64,000 nucleotides of DNA from Flavobacteriales bacterium. Its GTDB lineage: Bacteria; Bacteroidota; Bacteroidia; Flavobacteriales; Flavobacteriaceae. Positions 20,056 to 29,036 of this stretch are shown here, piece by piece; the stretch's first letter is position 1, and every line of letters begins with the position of its first letter. The DNA lies in contig JABMNH010000018.1 of the NCBI GenBank assembly GCA_013205245.1, positions 47,623 through 111,622 on the forward strand, given 5' to 3'. The notes beneath the pieces are model-generated. The model saw only the letters and a list, made by a program, of their open reading frames with translations. It had not been told where the DNA came from and searched no databases. The position numbers and the translations under genes are program-made.

Positions 20056-21231
20056 TTAAAAATTCACACTCGATTTTAAAGGGTTATTTATATTCATTAA
20101 ATAGTGTAAATCATCATCATTAACTTCCTTGCGTTTATCGGCATAGTTCAAAAACTCGGGATACAACATATCTAATTGAATTTTTGTCAACTCGTAGCCC
20201 ACATTTTTAGCGCGATATGCCAAAGCAGCGCGTCCGCTTCTAGCGGTTAAAATAATTGAAGATTCATTAACGCCAACATCTGCAGGGTTAATGATTTCGT
20301 AAGTCTCACGATTTTTAATGACCCCATCTTGGTGGATGCCAGAACTGTGTGCAAAAGCATTATCACCAACAATGGCTTTGTTTGCTTGTACAATCATACC
20401 CATGTGGTATTGTACTAATTTGCTTGTGTCGTATAATAATTTGGTATTAATACCCGTGTCTAAATTTAAATAAGGATGTTGTTTTAAAATCATCACTACT
20501 TCTTCTAGCGCGGTATTACCAGCACGCTCGCCTATACCATTAATAGTACATTCTACCTGACGTGCGCCGTTTTGTATCCCAGCAATGGCATTGGCCGTAG
20601 CCAAACCTAAATCGTTATGACAATGGCAAGAAATGATGACGTTTTCAATACCTTTTACATTGTCTACTAAATATTTAATTTTGTCACCGTATTCATTTGG
20701 CAAACAGTAGCCAGTAGTATCTGGAATGTTAAGAACTGTGGCTCCCGATTTTATAACGGCTTCGCAAACTTTGGCTAAAAAAGCATTATCAGTTCTACCA
20801 GCATCTTCGGCATAAAATTCAACATCATCAACAAAAGTTTTGGCATAGCTAACGGCTTCAATTGCGCGGGCTATAACTTTTTCTCTGGTTGAATTAAATT
20901 TATGGATGATGTGTGAATCTGATGTGCCAATTCCGGTATGGATTCTAGGGTATTTTGCGTATTTTAAGGCTTGTGCGGCAACTTCAATATCTTTTTTATT
21001 GGCTCTAGTTAAAGCACAAACGATGGCGTTTTTAACAACTTTAGCTATCTCGCTGACGGCATGAAAATCACCCGGGCTAGAAATGGGAAATCCAGCTTCA
21101 ATAACATCAACACCTAACAAATCTAGACGCTTGGCAATTATTAATTTTTGCTCAGTGTTTAACTTGCATCCAGGGACCTGTTCTCCGTCTCTTAAGGTAG
21201 TATCGAAAATTTGGATGTTATTCCTAGTCAT
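20056..21231 (-). CDS. leuA: 2-isopropylmalate synthase, short form without regulatory domain
   Basis: Condenses acetyl-CoA with 2-oxoisovalerate, the first step of leucine synthesis. The 391 residues cover the TIM barrel ([13 protein letters not shown] near 9-21, [14 protein letters not shown] with the metal-binding His pair) and the accessory helices ([13 protein letters not shown]), but stop before the C-terminal leucine-binding domain that long LeuA enzymes carry. Short forms are common in Bacteroidota. Citramalate or homocitrate synthase would share these motifs, but the ilv genes nearby favour LeuA. It is transcribed away from the ilv operon; leuB, leuC and leuD are not in the window. 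Confidence 0.83.
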   Translation of the reverse strand: MTRNNIQIFDTTLRDGEQVPGCKLNTEQKLIIAKRLDLLGVDVIEAGFPISSPGDFHAVSEIAKVVKNAIVCALTRANKKDIEVAAQALKYAKYPRIHTGIGTSDSHIIHKFNSTREKVIARAIEAVSYAKTFVDDVEFYAEDAGRTDNAFLAKVCEAVIKSGATVLNIPDTTGYCLPNEYGDKIKYLVDNVKGIENVIISCHCHNDLGLATANAIAGIQNGARQVECTINGIGERAGNTALEEVVMILKQHPYLNLDTGINTKLLYDTSKLVQYHMGMIVQANKAIVGDNAFAHSSGIHQDGVIKNRETYEIINPADVGVNESSIILTARSGRAALAYRAKNVGYELTKIQLDMLYPEFLNYADKRKEVNDDDLHYLMNINNPLKSSVNF

Positions 21232-21261
21232 TATTAATTTTTTTTATCACATTTGGAATAC

Positions 21262-21269
21262 CAAAAATA
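21262..21269 (-). promoter_or_regulatory. Candidate -7 box of leuA
   Basis: The minus strand reads TATTTTTG, an exact TAnnTTTG match, 31 bases before the leuA ATG. No TTTG is visible at the -33 distance; a GTTTTTTAAAAAAC palindrome lies there instead. Confidence 0.4.
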
Positions 21270-21380
21270 GGGGTATAGGTTTTTTAAAAAACGCCACTAT
21301 TTAATGTGTTTACTACGTCCAAACAGAGTTTAATTTTTGTAGGGTATTAATATTCAGTAAAATAACAAATATTAGTTACA

Positions 21381-22925
21381 ATGGCTATAGATCAAAAAGA
21401 TGCGCTATTTATATTGGTTAAGTCGCTTTCTAAGTCAGAAAAACGTCAATTTAAATTATATGCAGGCAGATTAGACGGTAATTCTGAGGCTAATTTTATG
21501 TCATTATTCAATTTATTAGATAAATCTGCTCTTTATGATGACACTTTAATTTTAAAGAAAACCAATATTAAAAAGCAACAAATTTCTAATACCAAAGCTC
21601 ATTTATACAAACAAATATTAGTGAGTTTACGCTTTAATCCAGTGCACCAAAATGCCAGGGCTCACATTAGAGAGCAATTCGATTTTGCGGCTATTTTATA
21701 TAGCAAGGGCTTATACAATCAAAGTTTAAAAATATTAGAAAAAGCAAAAGAATTAGCGCTTGTTAGTGGCGAAAACAATTTGGCTTATGAAATTGTTGAA
21801 TTCGAAAAAGTAATAGAGTCGCAATATATTACTCGAAGCTTGAGTAACCGTGCCGATGCACTTTCTAAGCAAGCCAAAATTCTGAGTATGAAAAGTGTGC
21901 GGATTAGTAAATTATCAAACCTATCACTTCAACTGTACAGTTTGTTGCTAAAAGAAGGTTATGTTAAAGATGATGCCGATGCAGAAAAAGTTAAAGCCTA
22001 TTTTAATAAAAGATTGCCAAAATATGAATTATCGGAACTTGGTTTTAGAGAAAAGCTTTTTTTGTATAAAGCCTATTTATGGCACAGCTTAATATTGCAA
22101 GATTTTGTTGCGAGTTTTAGATACGCTCAAAAATGGGTGGATTTATTTGAAGCAAATCCAAGTATGAAAATACAGAATCCCGTTTTTTATTTAAAAGGAG
22201 TTAATTTTTTATTAGAATCACTTTTTTTAATAAAATATAAAACAAAATTCAATGCTGTTTTAGAAAACTTAAGCTTAGATATTGAAGCTAAAAATATTTC
22301 TTTAAATGATAACACCAAGACATTGGCCTTTTTATATTTTAATCAGAATAAATTAAATCTTTATTTTTTAGAAGGCAGGTTTAATAAAGGGACACTTTTT
22401 GTGCCAAAACTATTAAAAGAAATTAAAAACTACGAAACTAAAATAGACGCACATCATATCATGGTATTTTACTATAAAATAGCCTGTATGTATTTTGGAG
22501 CGGGTAAAAATGAAGACTGTATTTTTTATGCCGAAAAAATAATTAACAATAAGGATTTAAAAATGCGCGAAGATTTGTTGTGCTTTGCGCGTGTGATAAA
22601 TTTAGTGGCACATTACGATGCTGGTTTAGATTATGATATCGATAAGTTGATTGTGTCTACCTATAAATTTTTATTAAAAATGCGTGATTTACATCAGGTG
22701 CAACGAAAAATGATTGCATTTCTAAAAAGTTTAAGCGATATATATCCACAAGACATCCATAAAGCATTTGTAAAATTACATAGCGAATTGGTGCTTTTTG
22801 AAAACCATTCTCACGAAAAGCGCGCCTTTTTATATCTTGATATTTTGTCGTGGCTTGAAAGTAAAATACAAAATGTAACTGTAGAATCAATTGTGAAAGA
22901 AAAAGCTAAAATGCTTAATAAATAG
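21381..22925 (+). CDS. Unrecognised helical-repeat protein (514 residues)
   Basis: I do not recognise a named family. The protein has no signal peptide or membrane segment and is rich in Lys, Leu, Tyr and Asn. It reads as a long series of amphipathic helices of TPR-like length, for instance FAAILYSKGLYNQSLKILEKA near 109-129 and later FYYKIACMYFGAGKNEDC, which have the small-aromatic-leucine spacing of TPR units. The N-terminus has a conserved-looking LVKSLSKSEKRQFKLYA motif. It lies between divergent leuA and the ilv operon with its own terminator. Full reading frame with normal codon use, so it is surely a real gene. A scaffold role is a guess. Confidence 0.75.
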   Translation: MAIDQKDALFILVKSLSKSEKRQFKLYAGRLDGNSEANFMSLFNLLDKSALYDDTLILKKTNIKKQQISNTKAHLYKQILVSLRFNPVHQNARAHIREQFDFAAILYSKGLYNQSLKILEKAKELALVSGENNLAYEIVEFEKVIESQYITRSLSNRADALSKQAKILSMKSVRISKLSNLSLQLYSLLLKEGYVKDDADAEKVKAYFNKRLPKYELSELGFREKLFLYKAYLWHSLILQDFVASFRYAQKWVDLFEANPSMKIQNPVFYLKGVNFLLESLFLIKYKTKFNAVLENLSLDIEAKNISLNDNTKTLAFLYFNQNKLNLYFLEGRFNKGTLFVPKLLKEIKNYETKIDAHHIMVFYYKIACMYFGAGKNEDCIFYAEKIINNKDLKMREDLLCFARVINLVAHYDAGLDYDIDKLIVSTYKFLLKMRDLHQVQRKMIAFLKSLSDIYPQDIHKAFVKLHSELVLFENHSHEKRAFLYLDILSWLESKIQNVTVESIVKEKAKMLNK

Positions 22926-22952
22926 AATATAAGCGTTTTTTGTATCAAAATT

Positions 22953-22987
22953 TAAAACCCGTATCTTCTTTCAGATATGGGGTTTTT
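22953..22987 (+). terminator. Terminator after the 514-residue protein gene
   Basis: AAAACCC...ATCT (22954-22966) pairs with AGATAT...GGGTTTT (22973-22986) with one bulge, and the stem runs into a T-run. It lies 28 bases past the stop codon. Confidence 0.75.
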
Positions 22988-23111
22988 AATAACTAATCAT
23001 TGTAAAATAAATAAGGATAACTATCAGAAAAACAAAAAGATATATGACTTATACCAAAAGTGAGTATTGTAGAAAAAGATAATTTAAAAGACCTAAGAGT
23101 AACACCTAGGT

Positions 23112-23119
23112 TAAATTTG
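23112..23119 (+). promoter_or_regulatory. Candidate -7 box of the ilv operon
   Basis: TAAATTTG followed by C is an exact TAnnTTTGC match, 27 bases before the ilvD ATG. No -33 TTTG is seen at the usual distance. The 220-bp spacer was also read for an Ile/Leu/Val-rich leader peptide and none was found. Confidence 0.5.
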
Positions 23120-23146
23120 CTAACTATTAAATAAGACAAAGAATAA

Positions 23147-24823
23147 ATGCAACTAAATAAATACAGTAAACGCGTCACACAAGATCCAAACCAACCTGCT
23201 GCACAAGCCATGCTTTATGGTGTTGGTTTAACCGAAGAAGATTTAAAAAAACCTCAAATAGGGATTGCCAGTACAGGGTTTGATGGCAATACCTGCAACA
23301 TGCATTTAAATAATTTGGCGGCTAAAATAAAGTTTCATGTCAATCAAAAAGACTTGGTGGGACTTATGTTTCACACAATCGGCGTAAGCGATGGTATTTC
23401 AATGGGCACAAGCGGTATGAATTATTCTTTGCCTTCTCGTGATGTGATAGCCGATTCAATTGAAATTGTAATGAATGCCCAAAGTTATGACGGATTGGTT
23501 ACCGTTGTGGGATGCGATAAAAATATGCCCGGCGCTTTAATGGCGATGTTGCGATTAAATCGTCCTTCAATTTTGGTTTATGGTGGCACCATTGCTTCTG
23601 GAGATCATAAAGGAAAAAAATTAGATATCGTCTCTGCTTTCGAAGCTTTGGGCGAAAAAAATGCAGGCACTTTAAGCGATGAAGAATTTAAAGAAATTAT
23701 CAAAAAAGCCTGCCCGGGTGCTGGCGCTTGTGGCGGTATGTATACAGCAAATACCATGTCGTCTTCTATTGAAGCCTTAGGTTTTTCGCTGCCATTCAAT
23801 GCATCATTACCAGCCGAGCATCCCGATAAAAATAAAGAAACAAGATTGGTTGCCGAGGCTATAGATAATCTTATAAAAATAGATTTAAAACCTTTAGATA
23901 TCATTACAAAAAAATCGCTCGAAAATGCCATTACAGTGGTTACCGCTCTAGGCGGATCAACAAATGCTGTATTGCATTATTTGGCTATTGCTAGAGCTGC
24001 TCATATTGAATTTACTTTAGATGATTTTCAACGCATAAGCGATAAAACTCCTGTTTTAGCCGATTTAAAACCGAGTGGTAAATATTTGATGGAAGATGTT
24101 CATGATATTGGCGGCACACCAGCCGTTATGAAATATTTATTAAACGAAGGTTATTTATATGGCGATTGCATGACAGTAACGGGAAAAACCATAGCCGAAA
24201 ATTTAGCAGATATCAATCCGATGGATTTTGAGCAACAAGTAGTTCATAACATCGATACAGCGGTTAAAAAAACAGGACATCTACAAATTTTAAGAGGTTC
24301 AATAGCACCCGATGGTTCTGTTGCAAAAATTTCTGGTAAAGAGGGTCTTCTTTTTAAAGGAAAAGCCATAGTTTTTGATAGCGAACAAGATGCCAATGAT
24401 GGTATTGGTTCTAATAAAGTAGAAAAAGGCGATGTTATTGTCATCAGATATGTTGGCCCACGTGGCGGTCCGGGTATGCCAGAAATGCTAAAACCAACCT
24501 CTATGATTATGGGTGCAGGTTTGGGTAAATCTGTAGCCTTAATTACCGATGGCCGTTTTTCGGGTGGCACACATGGTTTTGTAGTTGGACACATAACACC
24601 CGAAGCACAAGATGGCGGCCCAATTGCGCTTATAAAAGATGGTGATATTATTACCATTGACGTCGATAAAAACAGAATAGATTTAAATATATCTGATGCC
24701 GAATTTACAGCACGTAAAAAGGCATGGGTACAACCCGAATTAAAAGCAAAAAGCGGCATTTTGTATAAATATGCCAAAACAGTTTCAACCGCATCTCAAG
24801 GATGTGTAACTGACGAATTTTAA
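23147..24823 (+). CDS. ilvD: Dihydroxy-acid dehydratase
   Basis: Third common step of isoleucine and valine synthesis, dehydrating 2,3-dihydroxy acids to 2-oxo acids. The 558-residue protein has the three Cys that in this family hold the iron-sulfur cluster: C50 (GNTCNMH), C123 (GCDKNMPG) and C195 ([14 protein letters not shown]). The spacing fits the [2Fe-2S] type. The C-terminal [12 protein letters not shown] and [15 protein letters not shown] motifs are complete. It is the first gene of ilvD-ilvB-ilvN-ilvC, with 3 bases to ilvB. Confidence 0.96.
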   Translation: MQLNKYSKRVTQDPNQPAAQAMLYGVGLTEEDLKKPQIGIASTGFDGNTCNMHLNNLAAKIKFHVNQKDLVGLMFHTIGVSDGISMGTSGMNYSLPSRDVIADSIEIVMNAQSYDGLVTVVGCDKNMPGALMAMLRLNRPSILVYGGTIASGDHKGKKLDIVSAFEALGEKNAGTLSDEEFKEIIKKACPGAGACGGMYTANTMSSSIEALGFSLPFNASLPAEHPDKNKETRLVAEAIDNLIKIDLKPLDIITKKSLENAITVVTALGGSTNAVLHYLAIARAAHIEFTLDDFQRISDKTPVLADLKPSGKYLMEDVHDIGGTPAVMKYLLNEGYLYGDCMTVTGKTIAENLADINPMDFEQQVVHNIDTAVKKTGHLQILRGSIAPDGSVAKISGKEGLLFKGKAIVFDSEQDANDGIGSNKVEKGDVIVIRYVGPRGGPGMPEMLKPTSMIMGAGLGKSVALITDGRFSGGTHGFVVGHITPEAQDGGPIALIKDGDIITIDVDKNRIDLNISDAEFTARKKAWVQPELKAKSGILYKYAKTVSTASQGCVTDEF

Positions 24824-24826
24824 AAT

Positions 24827-26560
24827 ATGGAGACATCAAACAAAACAATTGTTGAAGAAAAAGCATTAAAACCTGTTAAGATTTCTGGTGCCGAGGCAGT
24901 CATAAAGTGTTTGTTAGCCGAAGGCGTTGACTTAGCTTATGGTTATCCAGGTGGCGCAATTATGCCTATCTATGACGAATTGTATAAATATCAAGATAAA
25001 TTACATCATGTGCTTACACGTCACGAACAAGGTGCTGCACATGCAGCTCAAGGTTTTGCACGTGTAACTGGTAAGCCAGGAATTGTTTTTGCAACATCTG
25101 GACCTGGCGCTACAAATTTGGTAACAGGTATTGCTGATGCCCAAATAGATTCAACGCCATTGGTGTGCATTACAGGTCAAGTGTCCTCACACCTTTTAGG
25201 GTCTGATGCTTTTCAAGAAACCGATATTATTGGTATCTCTACACCTGTAACCAAATGGAATCATCAAATTACACGCGCCGAAGAAATTCCCGAAGTTATT
25301 GCCAAGGCGTTTTATATTGCAAAATCTGGGCGTCCAGGGCCTGTTTTAATTGACATTACAAAAGATGCGCAATTTGGCGAATTGGATTTTACCTATAAAA
25401 AATGTGAAAAAATAAGAAGTTACCGTGCTGTGCCAAAATTGGATATAGAAAAAGTTAAGGCTGCAGCCGATTTAATTAACAGTGCTAAAAAACCATTTAT
25501 CGTTTGGGGGCAAGGTGTGATTATCGGTCAAGCCGAAGCAGAGTTTAAAGCTTTTATTGAGAAAACCGATATTCCATCAGCTTCAACAGCTTTAGGTTTA
25601 TCAGCTTTAGCTACAAAACATCCGTTGAATGTTGGCATGGTTGGTATGCATGGCAATTATGCGCCCAATGTATTGACAAATGATTGCGATGTGCTTATTG
25701 CTATTGGCATGCGTTTTGACGATAGGGTTACAGGTAATTTAGAAACTTATGCCAAACAAGCCAAGGTTATTCATTTTGATATTGACCCAGCCGAAATTGA
25801 TAAAAATGTTAAAACCGACGTGGCTGTTTTAGGAAATGTAAAAGAGAGTCTAACAGAAATAATGGCTTTTATAAACAAAGGACAACACGTAGCGTGGTTA
25901 CAAGAATTTGCTAAATTATATCAAAAAGAGTGTGAAGTTGTTATAAACGATCAGTTAAATCCCACAAAAGAAGGTTTAACAATGGGCGAAGTTGTCAATA
26001 AAATTAACCAAGAAACAAATGGCGATGCCATTATAGTTTCTGATGTTGGGCAACACCAAATGTTTGCCTGCCGTTATGCTAATTTTAATAAAACAAGAAG
26101 CAGTGTAACTTCGGGCGGTTTAGGCACAATGGGTTTTGCTTTACCAGCTGCAATTGGCGCCAAAATGGGTATGCCAGAACGAGAAGTTGTTGCTGTTATT
26201 GGCGATGGTGGCTATCAAATGACCATTCAAGAATTAGGCACAATACTTCAAACACAAGTAGCCGTTAAAATAGTTGTGTTGAATAACAGTTTTTTAGGCA
26301 TGGTGCGTCAATGGCAAGAATTATTTTTTGATAAACGCTATGCTTCTACCGTTATGAAAAACCCCGATTTTGTAAAAATTGCCGAAGGCTATGGCATTGA
26401 AGCAAATCGAGTTTCAAAACGAGAAAATTTAGACGGTGCTATAAAAACAATGATGGCTTCAAAAGAGGCGTATTTTTTAGAAGTTGTTATAGAACAAGAA
26501 GATAATATATTCCCTATGATACCAACAGGAGCAAGTGTTTCAGATATCAGATTAAGCTAA
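24827..26560 (+). CDS. ilvB: Acetolactate synthase large subunit
   Basis: Thiamine-diphosphate enzyme that joins two pyruvates, or pyruvate with 2-oxobutyrate. At 577 residues it is the expected size. The N-terminal domain shows GYPGGAIMPIYDEL and RHEQGAAHAAQG with the catalytic Glu, the middle FAD/binding domain follows, and the C-terminal TPP motif begins GDGGYQM and ends NNSFLGMVRQWQE. It is followed by the regulatory subunit after 2 bases, which indicates coordinated translation. Confidence 0.96.
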   Translation: METSNKTIVEEKALKPVKISGAEAVIKCLLAEGVDLAYGYPGGAIMPIYDELYKYQDKLHHVLTRHEQGAAHAAQGFARVTGKPGIVFATSGPGATNLVTGIADAQIDSTPLVCITGQVSSHLLGSDAFQETDIIGISTPVTKWNHQITRAEEIPEVIAKAFYIAKSGRPGPVLIDITKDAQFGELDFTYKKCEKIRSYRAVPKLDIEKVKAAADLINSAKKPFIVWGQGVIIGQAEAEFKAFIEKTDIPSASTALGLSALATKHPLNVGMVGMHGNYAPNVLTNDCDVLIAIGMRFDDRVTGNLETYAKQAKVIHFDIDPAEIDKNVKTDVAVLGNVKESLTEIMAFINKGQHVAWLQEFAKLYQKECEVVINDQLNPTKEGLTMGEVVNKINQETNGDAIIVSDVGQHQMFACRYANFNKTRSSVTSGGLGTMGFALPAAIGAKMGMPEREVVAVIGDGGYQMTIQELGTILQTQVAVKIVVLNNSFLGMVRQWQELFFDKRYASTVMKNPDFVKIAEGYGIEANRVSKRENLDGAIKTMMASKEAYFLEVVIEQEDNIFPMIPTGASVSDIRLS

Positions 26561-26562
26561 TT

Positions 26563-27084
26563 ATGGAAGAAAAACAAAATTTTACGGTATCGGTTTACAC
26601 CGAAAATAACGTTGGTATTTTAAACAGATTATCAGCCATATTTTTAAAACGACACATCAATATAGAGAGCATGAACGTTTCTAAATCAGAAATAGATCAT
26701 GTACACAGATTTACATTTGTGGTAATAGTTCCTAAAACTTTAATAAGAAAAGTTGTAGGCCAATTAGAAAAACAAATTGAAGTTATAGGCGCATTTTATC
26801 ATACAGAAGATGAGATTATTTATCATGAAACAGCCATGTTTAAACTCTCTTCAGAGTTTTTATATGATGAAAAAATTCAAGATAAATTAAAATTCAGACG
26901 CGCTCATATTGTAACCATAACAGAACGTTATTTTGTAATTGAGGCCTCTGGTTTAAAAGAAGATATTGATAGAATGTACGACAAATTAAAACCTTACGGT
27001 TTGTTGCAGTTTGTACGCTCAGGACGCATCGCAATAACAAGGCCCAAAATGGCCATATCAGAATTATTAAAAGAAACTATTTAA
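26563..27084 (+). CDS. ilvN: Acetolactate synthase small (regulatory) subunit
   Basis: Regulatory partner of IlvB that mediates valine feedback inhibition. The 173-residue protein starts with an ACT domain (FTVSVYTENNVGILNRLSAIFLKRHINIESMNVS, about residues 6-40 and on to 75) and has the C-terminal ALS small-subunit domain from about 80. It lies between ilvB and ilvC with short gaps on both sides. Confidence 0.94.
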   Translation: MEEKQNFTVSVYTENNVGILNRLSAIFLKRHINIESMNVSKSEIDHVHRFTFVVIVPKTLIRKVVGQLEKQIEVIGAFYHTEDEIIYHETAMFKLSSEFLYDEKIQDKLKFRRAHIVTITERYFVIEASGLKEDIDRMYDKLKPYGLLQFVRSGRIAITRPKMAISELLKETI

Positions 27085-27102
27085 TTAAAAAGCATAAAAA
27101 AA

Positions 27103-28578
27103 ATGGCAAATTATTTCAACGCACTTCCTTTACGATTAAAATTAGAACAGCTAGGAACGTGTGAATTTATGGATTCTTCAGAATTTGAAGATGGTGTAAA
27201 AAAATTAGAAGGTAAAAAAATAGTGATTGTAGGTTGTGGTGCGCAAGGCTTAAATCAGGGGTTAAATATGCGTGATTCGGGTTTAGATGTGTCTTATGCT
27301 TTACGCGATGGCGCCATAAAAGAACAACGTCAATCTTATAAAAATGCTGCTGAGAACAATTTTAATGTGGGGACTTATGCAGAAATGATTCCTACTGCCG
27401 ATTTGGTTTCAAATCTAACACCAGACAAACAACATGACGCCGTAGTTGATGCCATTATGCCATTAATGAAAAACGGCGCCACATTATCTTATTCTCACGG
27501 ATTTAACATTGTAGAAGAAGGTAAGCAAATCCGTAAAGATATAACCGTAATAATGGTTGCACCTAAATGTCCAGGAACTGAGGTTCGTGAAGAATACAAA
27601 CGTGGTTTTGGTGTGCCAACTTTAATAGCTGTGCATCCAGAAAATGACCCTAATGGGGATGGGTTCGAAAAAGCCAAGGCTTATGCAGCAGCCACAGGAG
27701 GTCATAGGGCAGGGGTTTTACATTCGTCTTTTGTGGCCGAAGTAAAATCAGATTTAATGGGGGAGCAAACCATACTTTGTGGCGTATTACAAACAGGTTC
27801 TATTTTATCATTTAATAAAATGATTGAAAAAGGGATTGAAGCTGGGTATGCTTCTAAATTAATACAGTATGGTTGGGAAACCATTACCGAAGCGCTAAAA
27901 CATGGCGGTATTACGAACATGATGGATCGTTTATCTAATCCTGCGAAAGTAAAAGCTTATAAATTATCAGAAGAATTAAAAGAAATATTGCGTCCACTTT
28001 TTCAAAAACACATGGATGATATTATGAGTGGCGAGTTTTCTAAAACAATGATGGAAGATTGGGCTAATGATGATGTAAATCTTTTAAAATGGCGTGCCGA
28101 AACAGGTGAAACTGCTTTTGAAAAAACACCTGCGGGTGATGTTAAAATTGCCGAGCAAGAATATTTTGACAATGCAGTTTTAATGATTTCGTTTGTAAAA
28201 GCAGGTGTTGAATTGGCTTTTGAAACCATGACCGAAGCAGGTATAAAAGAAGAATCGGCTTATTATGAATCACTTCACGAAGCGCCATTAATTGCCAACA
28301 CCATCGCACGTAAAAAATTATATGAAATGAATCGTATTATTTCTGATACAGCAGAATATGGCTGTTATTTATTCGATCATGCATGTAAACCTTTGTTAGC
28401 CGATTTTATGAAAAATATGGGGACAGATGTTATTGGTAAACATTTTGGTTCAGAATCTGACAACCATGTAGATAATAAAGAATTGATAGCAATTAATGAA
28501 GCTATAAGATTCCATCCAATAGAAATAATTGGTTACGATTTAAGGGAATCTATGACGGCTATGACAAAAATTGTTTAA
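27103..28578 (+). CDS. ilvC: Ketol-acid reductoisomerase, long class II form
   Basis: Isomerises and reduces acetolactate using NADPH. The 491 residues correspond to the long (E. coli-like) class with a duplicated C-terminal knotted domain. The Rossmann motif is [26 protein letters not shown] (about 45-70), with an Arg-rich end to the second strand that favours NADPH. Acidic metal-binding residues are in [11 protein letters not shown]. Last gene of the ilv operon; a perfect hairpin follows. Confidence 0.95.
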   Translation: MANYFNALPLRLKLEQLGTCEFMDSSEFEDGVKKLEGKKIVIVGCGAQGLNQGLNMRDSGLDVSYALRDGAIKEQRQSYKNAAENNFNVGTYAEMIPTADLVSNLTPDKQHDAVVDAIMPLMKNGATLSYSHGFNIVEEGKQIRKDITVIMVAPKCPGTEVREEYKRGFGVPTLIAVHPENDPNGDGFEKAKAYAAATGGHRAGVLHSSFVAEVKSDLMGEQTILCGVLQTGSILSFNKMIEKGIEAGYASKLIQYGWETITEALKHGGITNMMDRLSNPAKVKAYKLSEELKEILRPLFQKHMDDIMSGEFSKTMMEDWANDDVNLLKWRAETGETAFEKTPAGDVKIAEQEYFDNAVLMISFVKAGVELAFETMTEAGIKEESAYYESLHEAPLIANTIARKKLYEMNRIISDTAEYGCYLFDHACKPLLADFMKNMGTDVIGKHFGSESDNHVDNKELIAINEAIRFHPIEIIGYDLRESMTAMTKIV

Positions 28579-28586
28579 GTAAATAT

Positions 28587-28625
28587 TTTATGACAATTTG
28601 ATATTTTTTATCAAATTGTCATAAA
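28587..28625. terminator. Perfect 17-bp palindrome after ilvC
   Basis: TTTATGACAATTTGATA (28587-28603), loop TTTTT, and its exact complement (28609-28625). The stem is AT-rich, contains no G-C clamp at its base and is not followed by a T-run, although its ends and loop are T-rich. It can act as a bidirectional terminator or as an operator; the position 8 bases past the ilvC stop favours the former. Confidence 0.6.
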
Positions 28626-28666
28626 TACTAACAATAATTCAATCTATTTATTTTTTATATAATTTT

Positions 28667-28698
28667 TTTGTACCAAAATCATTTTATATCTAAATTTT
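28667..28698 (+). promoter_or_regulatory. Candidate promoter of the arg/pro operon leader
   Basis: TTTG at 28667-28670, 20 bases, then TAAATTTT at 28691-28698, which is one base off TAnnTTTG. A start near 28704 would put the first leader ORF about 10 bases into the transcript. A second near match, TAATATTG at 28702-28709, would make that ORF leaderless. Confidence 0.4.
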
Positions 28699-28714
28699 AT
28701 GTAATATTGCACCA

Positions 28715-28792
28715 ATGAAAATTTACAATTTAAATAGACCTGTTAATTTGCCGCAACCCATCATGGGTATGCGCCGCCGCTGTGTACGCTAA
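28715..28792 (+). CDS. Arginine leader peptide 1 (25 residues)
   Basis: A short ORF ahead of the arginine operon that starts at an ATG preceded by CACCA and ends MGMRRRCVR then stop. Arg codons are AGA at position 8, three consecutive CGC (28772-28780) and a final CGC (28787-28789) just before TAA: five Arg in 25 residues in an otherwise very AT-rich spacer. Downstream of the run, CTGTGT (28780-28785) can pair with ACACAG (28797-28802), so a ribosome waiting on the Arg codons would open this hairpin. This is the layout of a ribosome-mediated attenuator that senses charged tRNA-Arg. The function is inferred; translation has not been shown. Confidence 0.65.
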   Translation: MKIYNLNRPVNLPQPIMGMRRRCVR

Positions 28793-28802
28793 TTTCACAC
28801 AG
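28780..28802 (+). promoter_or_regulatory. Hairpin overlapping the end of leader ORF 1
   Basis: CTGTGT (28780-28785) pairs with ACACAG (28797-28802), with an added G-U at the base and an 11-base loop that holds the leader stop codon. It would be disrupted by a ribosome on the Arg codons and would be the pause hairpin of an attenuator. Confidence 0.5.
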
Positions 28803-28848
28803 TTACTACAACAAACAGTTTATTAATTTTCATTTTTCAACACCAATA

Positions 28849-28956
28849 ATGCACAACCTTTTTAACATAACAATTCTTTTAAATCAGACTTTATTTGTGT
28901 CTGATAATTTGATTGTGCGTTTTTTTCCTCGCCGCCGTCGCCCCATTTGGGCGTAA
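28849..28956 (+). CDS. Arginine leader peptide 2 (35 residues)
   Basis: Second small ORF in the leader, ATG at 28849 (preceded by CACCAATA, similar to leader 1) to TAA at 28954. Near its end it has PRRRRPIWA, with four Arg codons in a row at 28930-28941 (CGC CGC CGT CGC), plus an earlier Arg at codon 24. Its first two thirds run through a predicted terminator stem, so ribosomes reading it would melt that stem. The Arg run lies just before another GC hairpin (CGCCC/GGGCG). Two arginine-run leaders in series is unusual. The ORF is inferred to be translated from its start context and its codon content only. Confidence 0.5.
   Translation: MHNLFNITILLNQTLFVSDNLIVRFFPRRRRPIWA
28851..28926 (+). terminator. 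Candidate attenuator terminator in the arg leader
   Basis: ATCAGAC (28883-28889) pairs with GTCTGAT (28899-28905) as a 7-bp inner stem. GCACAA (28851-28856) can pair with TTGTGC (28913-28918) as an outer stem, and seven T follow at 28920-28926. The internal loop is asymmetric, so the fold is moderate in strength. It lies after leader 1 and inside leader 2. Confidence 0.5.
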
Positions 28957-28986
28957 TATATTTTTGAAAATGGTGTGTCCGTTTTC
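28939..28986 (+). promoter_or_regulatory. Two adjacent hairpins before the first arg gene
   Basis: CGCCC and GGGCG (28939-28953) form a 5-bp GC stem with loop CATTT that overlaps the end of leader 2. Next GAAAATGG (28966-28973) pairs with CCGTTTTC (28979-28986) over 8 pairs, one of them G-U, with a 5-base loop. The T-run between them is short. A second attenuator step or an mRNA stabiliser is possible. Confidence 0.4.
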
Positions 28987-29036
28987 CCCTTTAAATAAAC
29001 ATCAAAATATAATTTTTAATTTAAAAAGAGTAAACA

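Noticed and set aside
22988..23146. Search for an Ile/Val/Leu leader peptide before ilvD
   Set aside because: The only short frames (for example from 23043) hold no run of branched-chain codons.
24244..24777. 177-codon minus-strand frame
   Set aside because: Lies fully within ilvD, whose motifs are complete; it is an antisense shadow.
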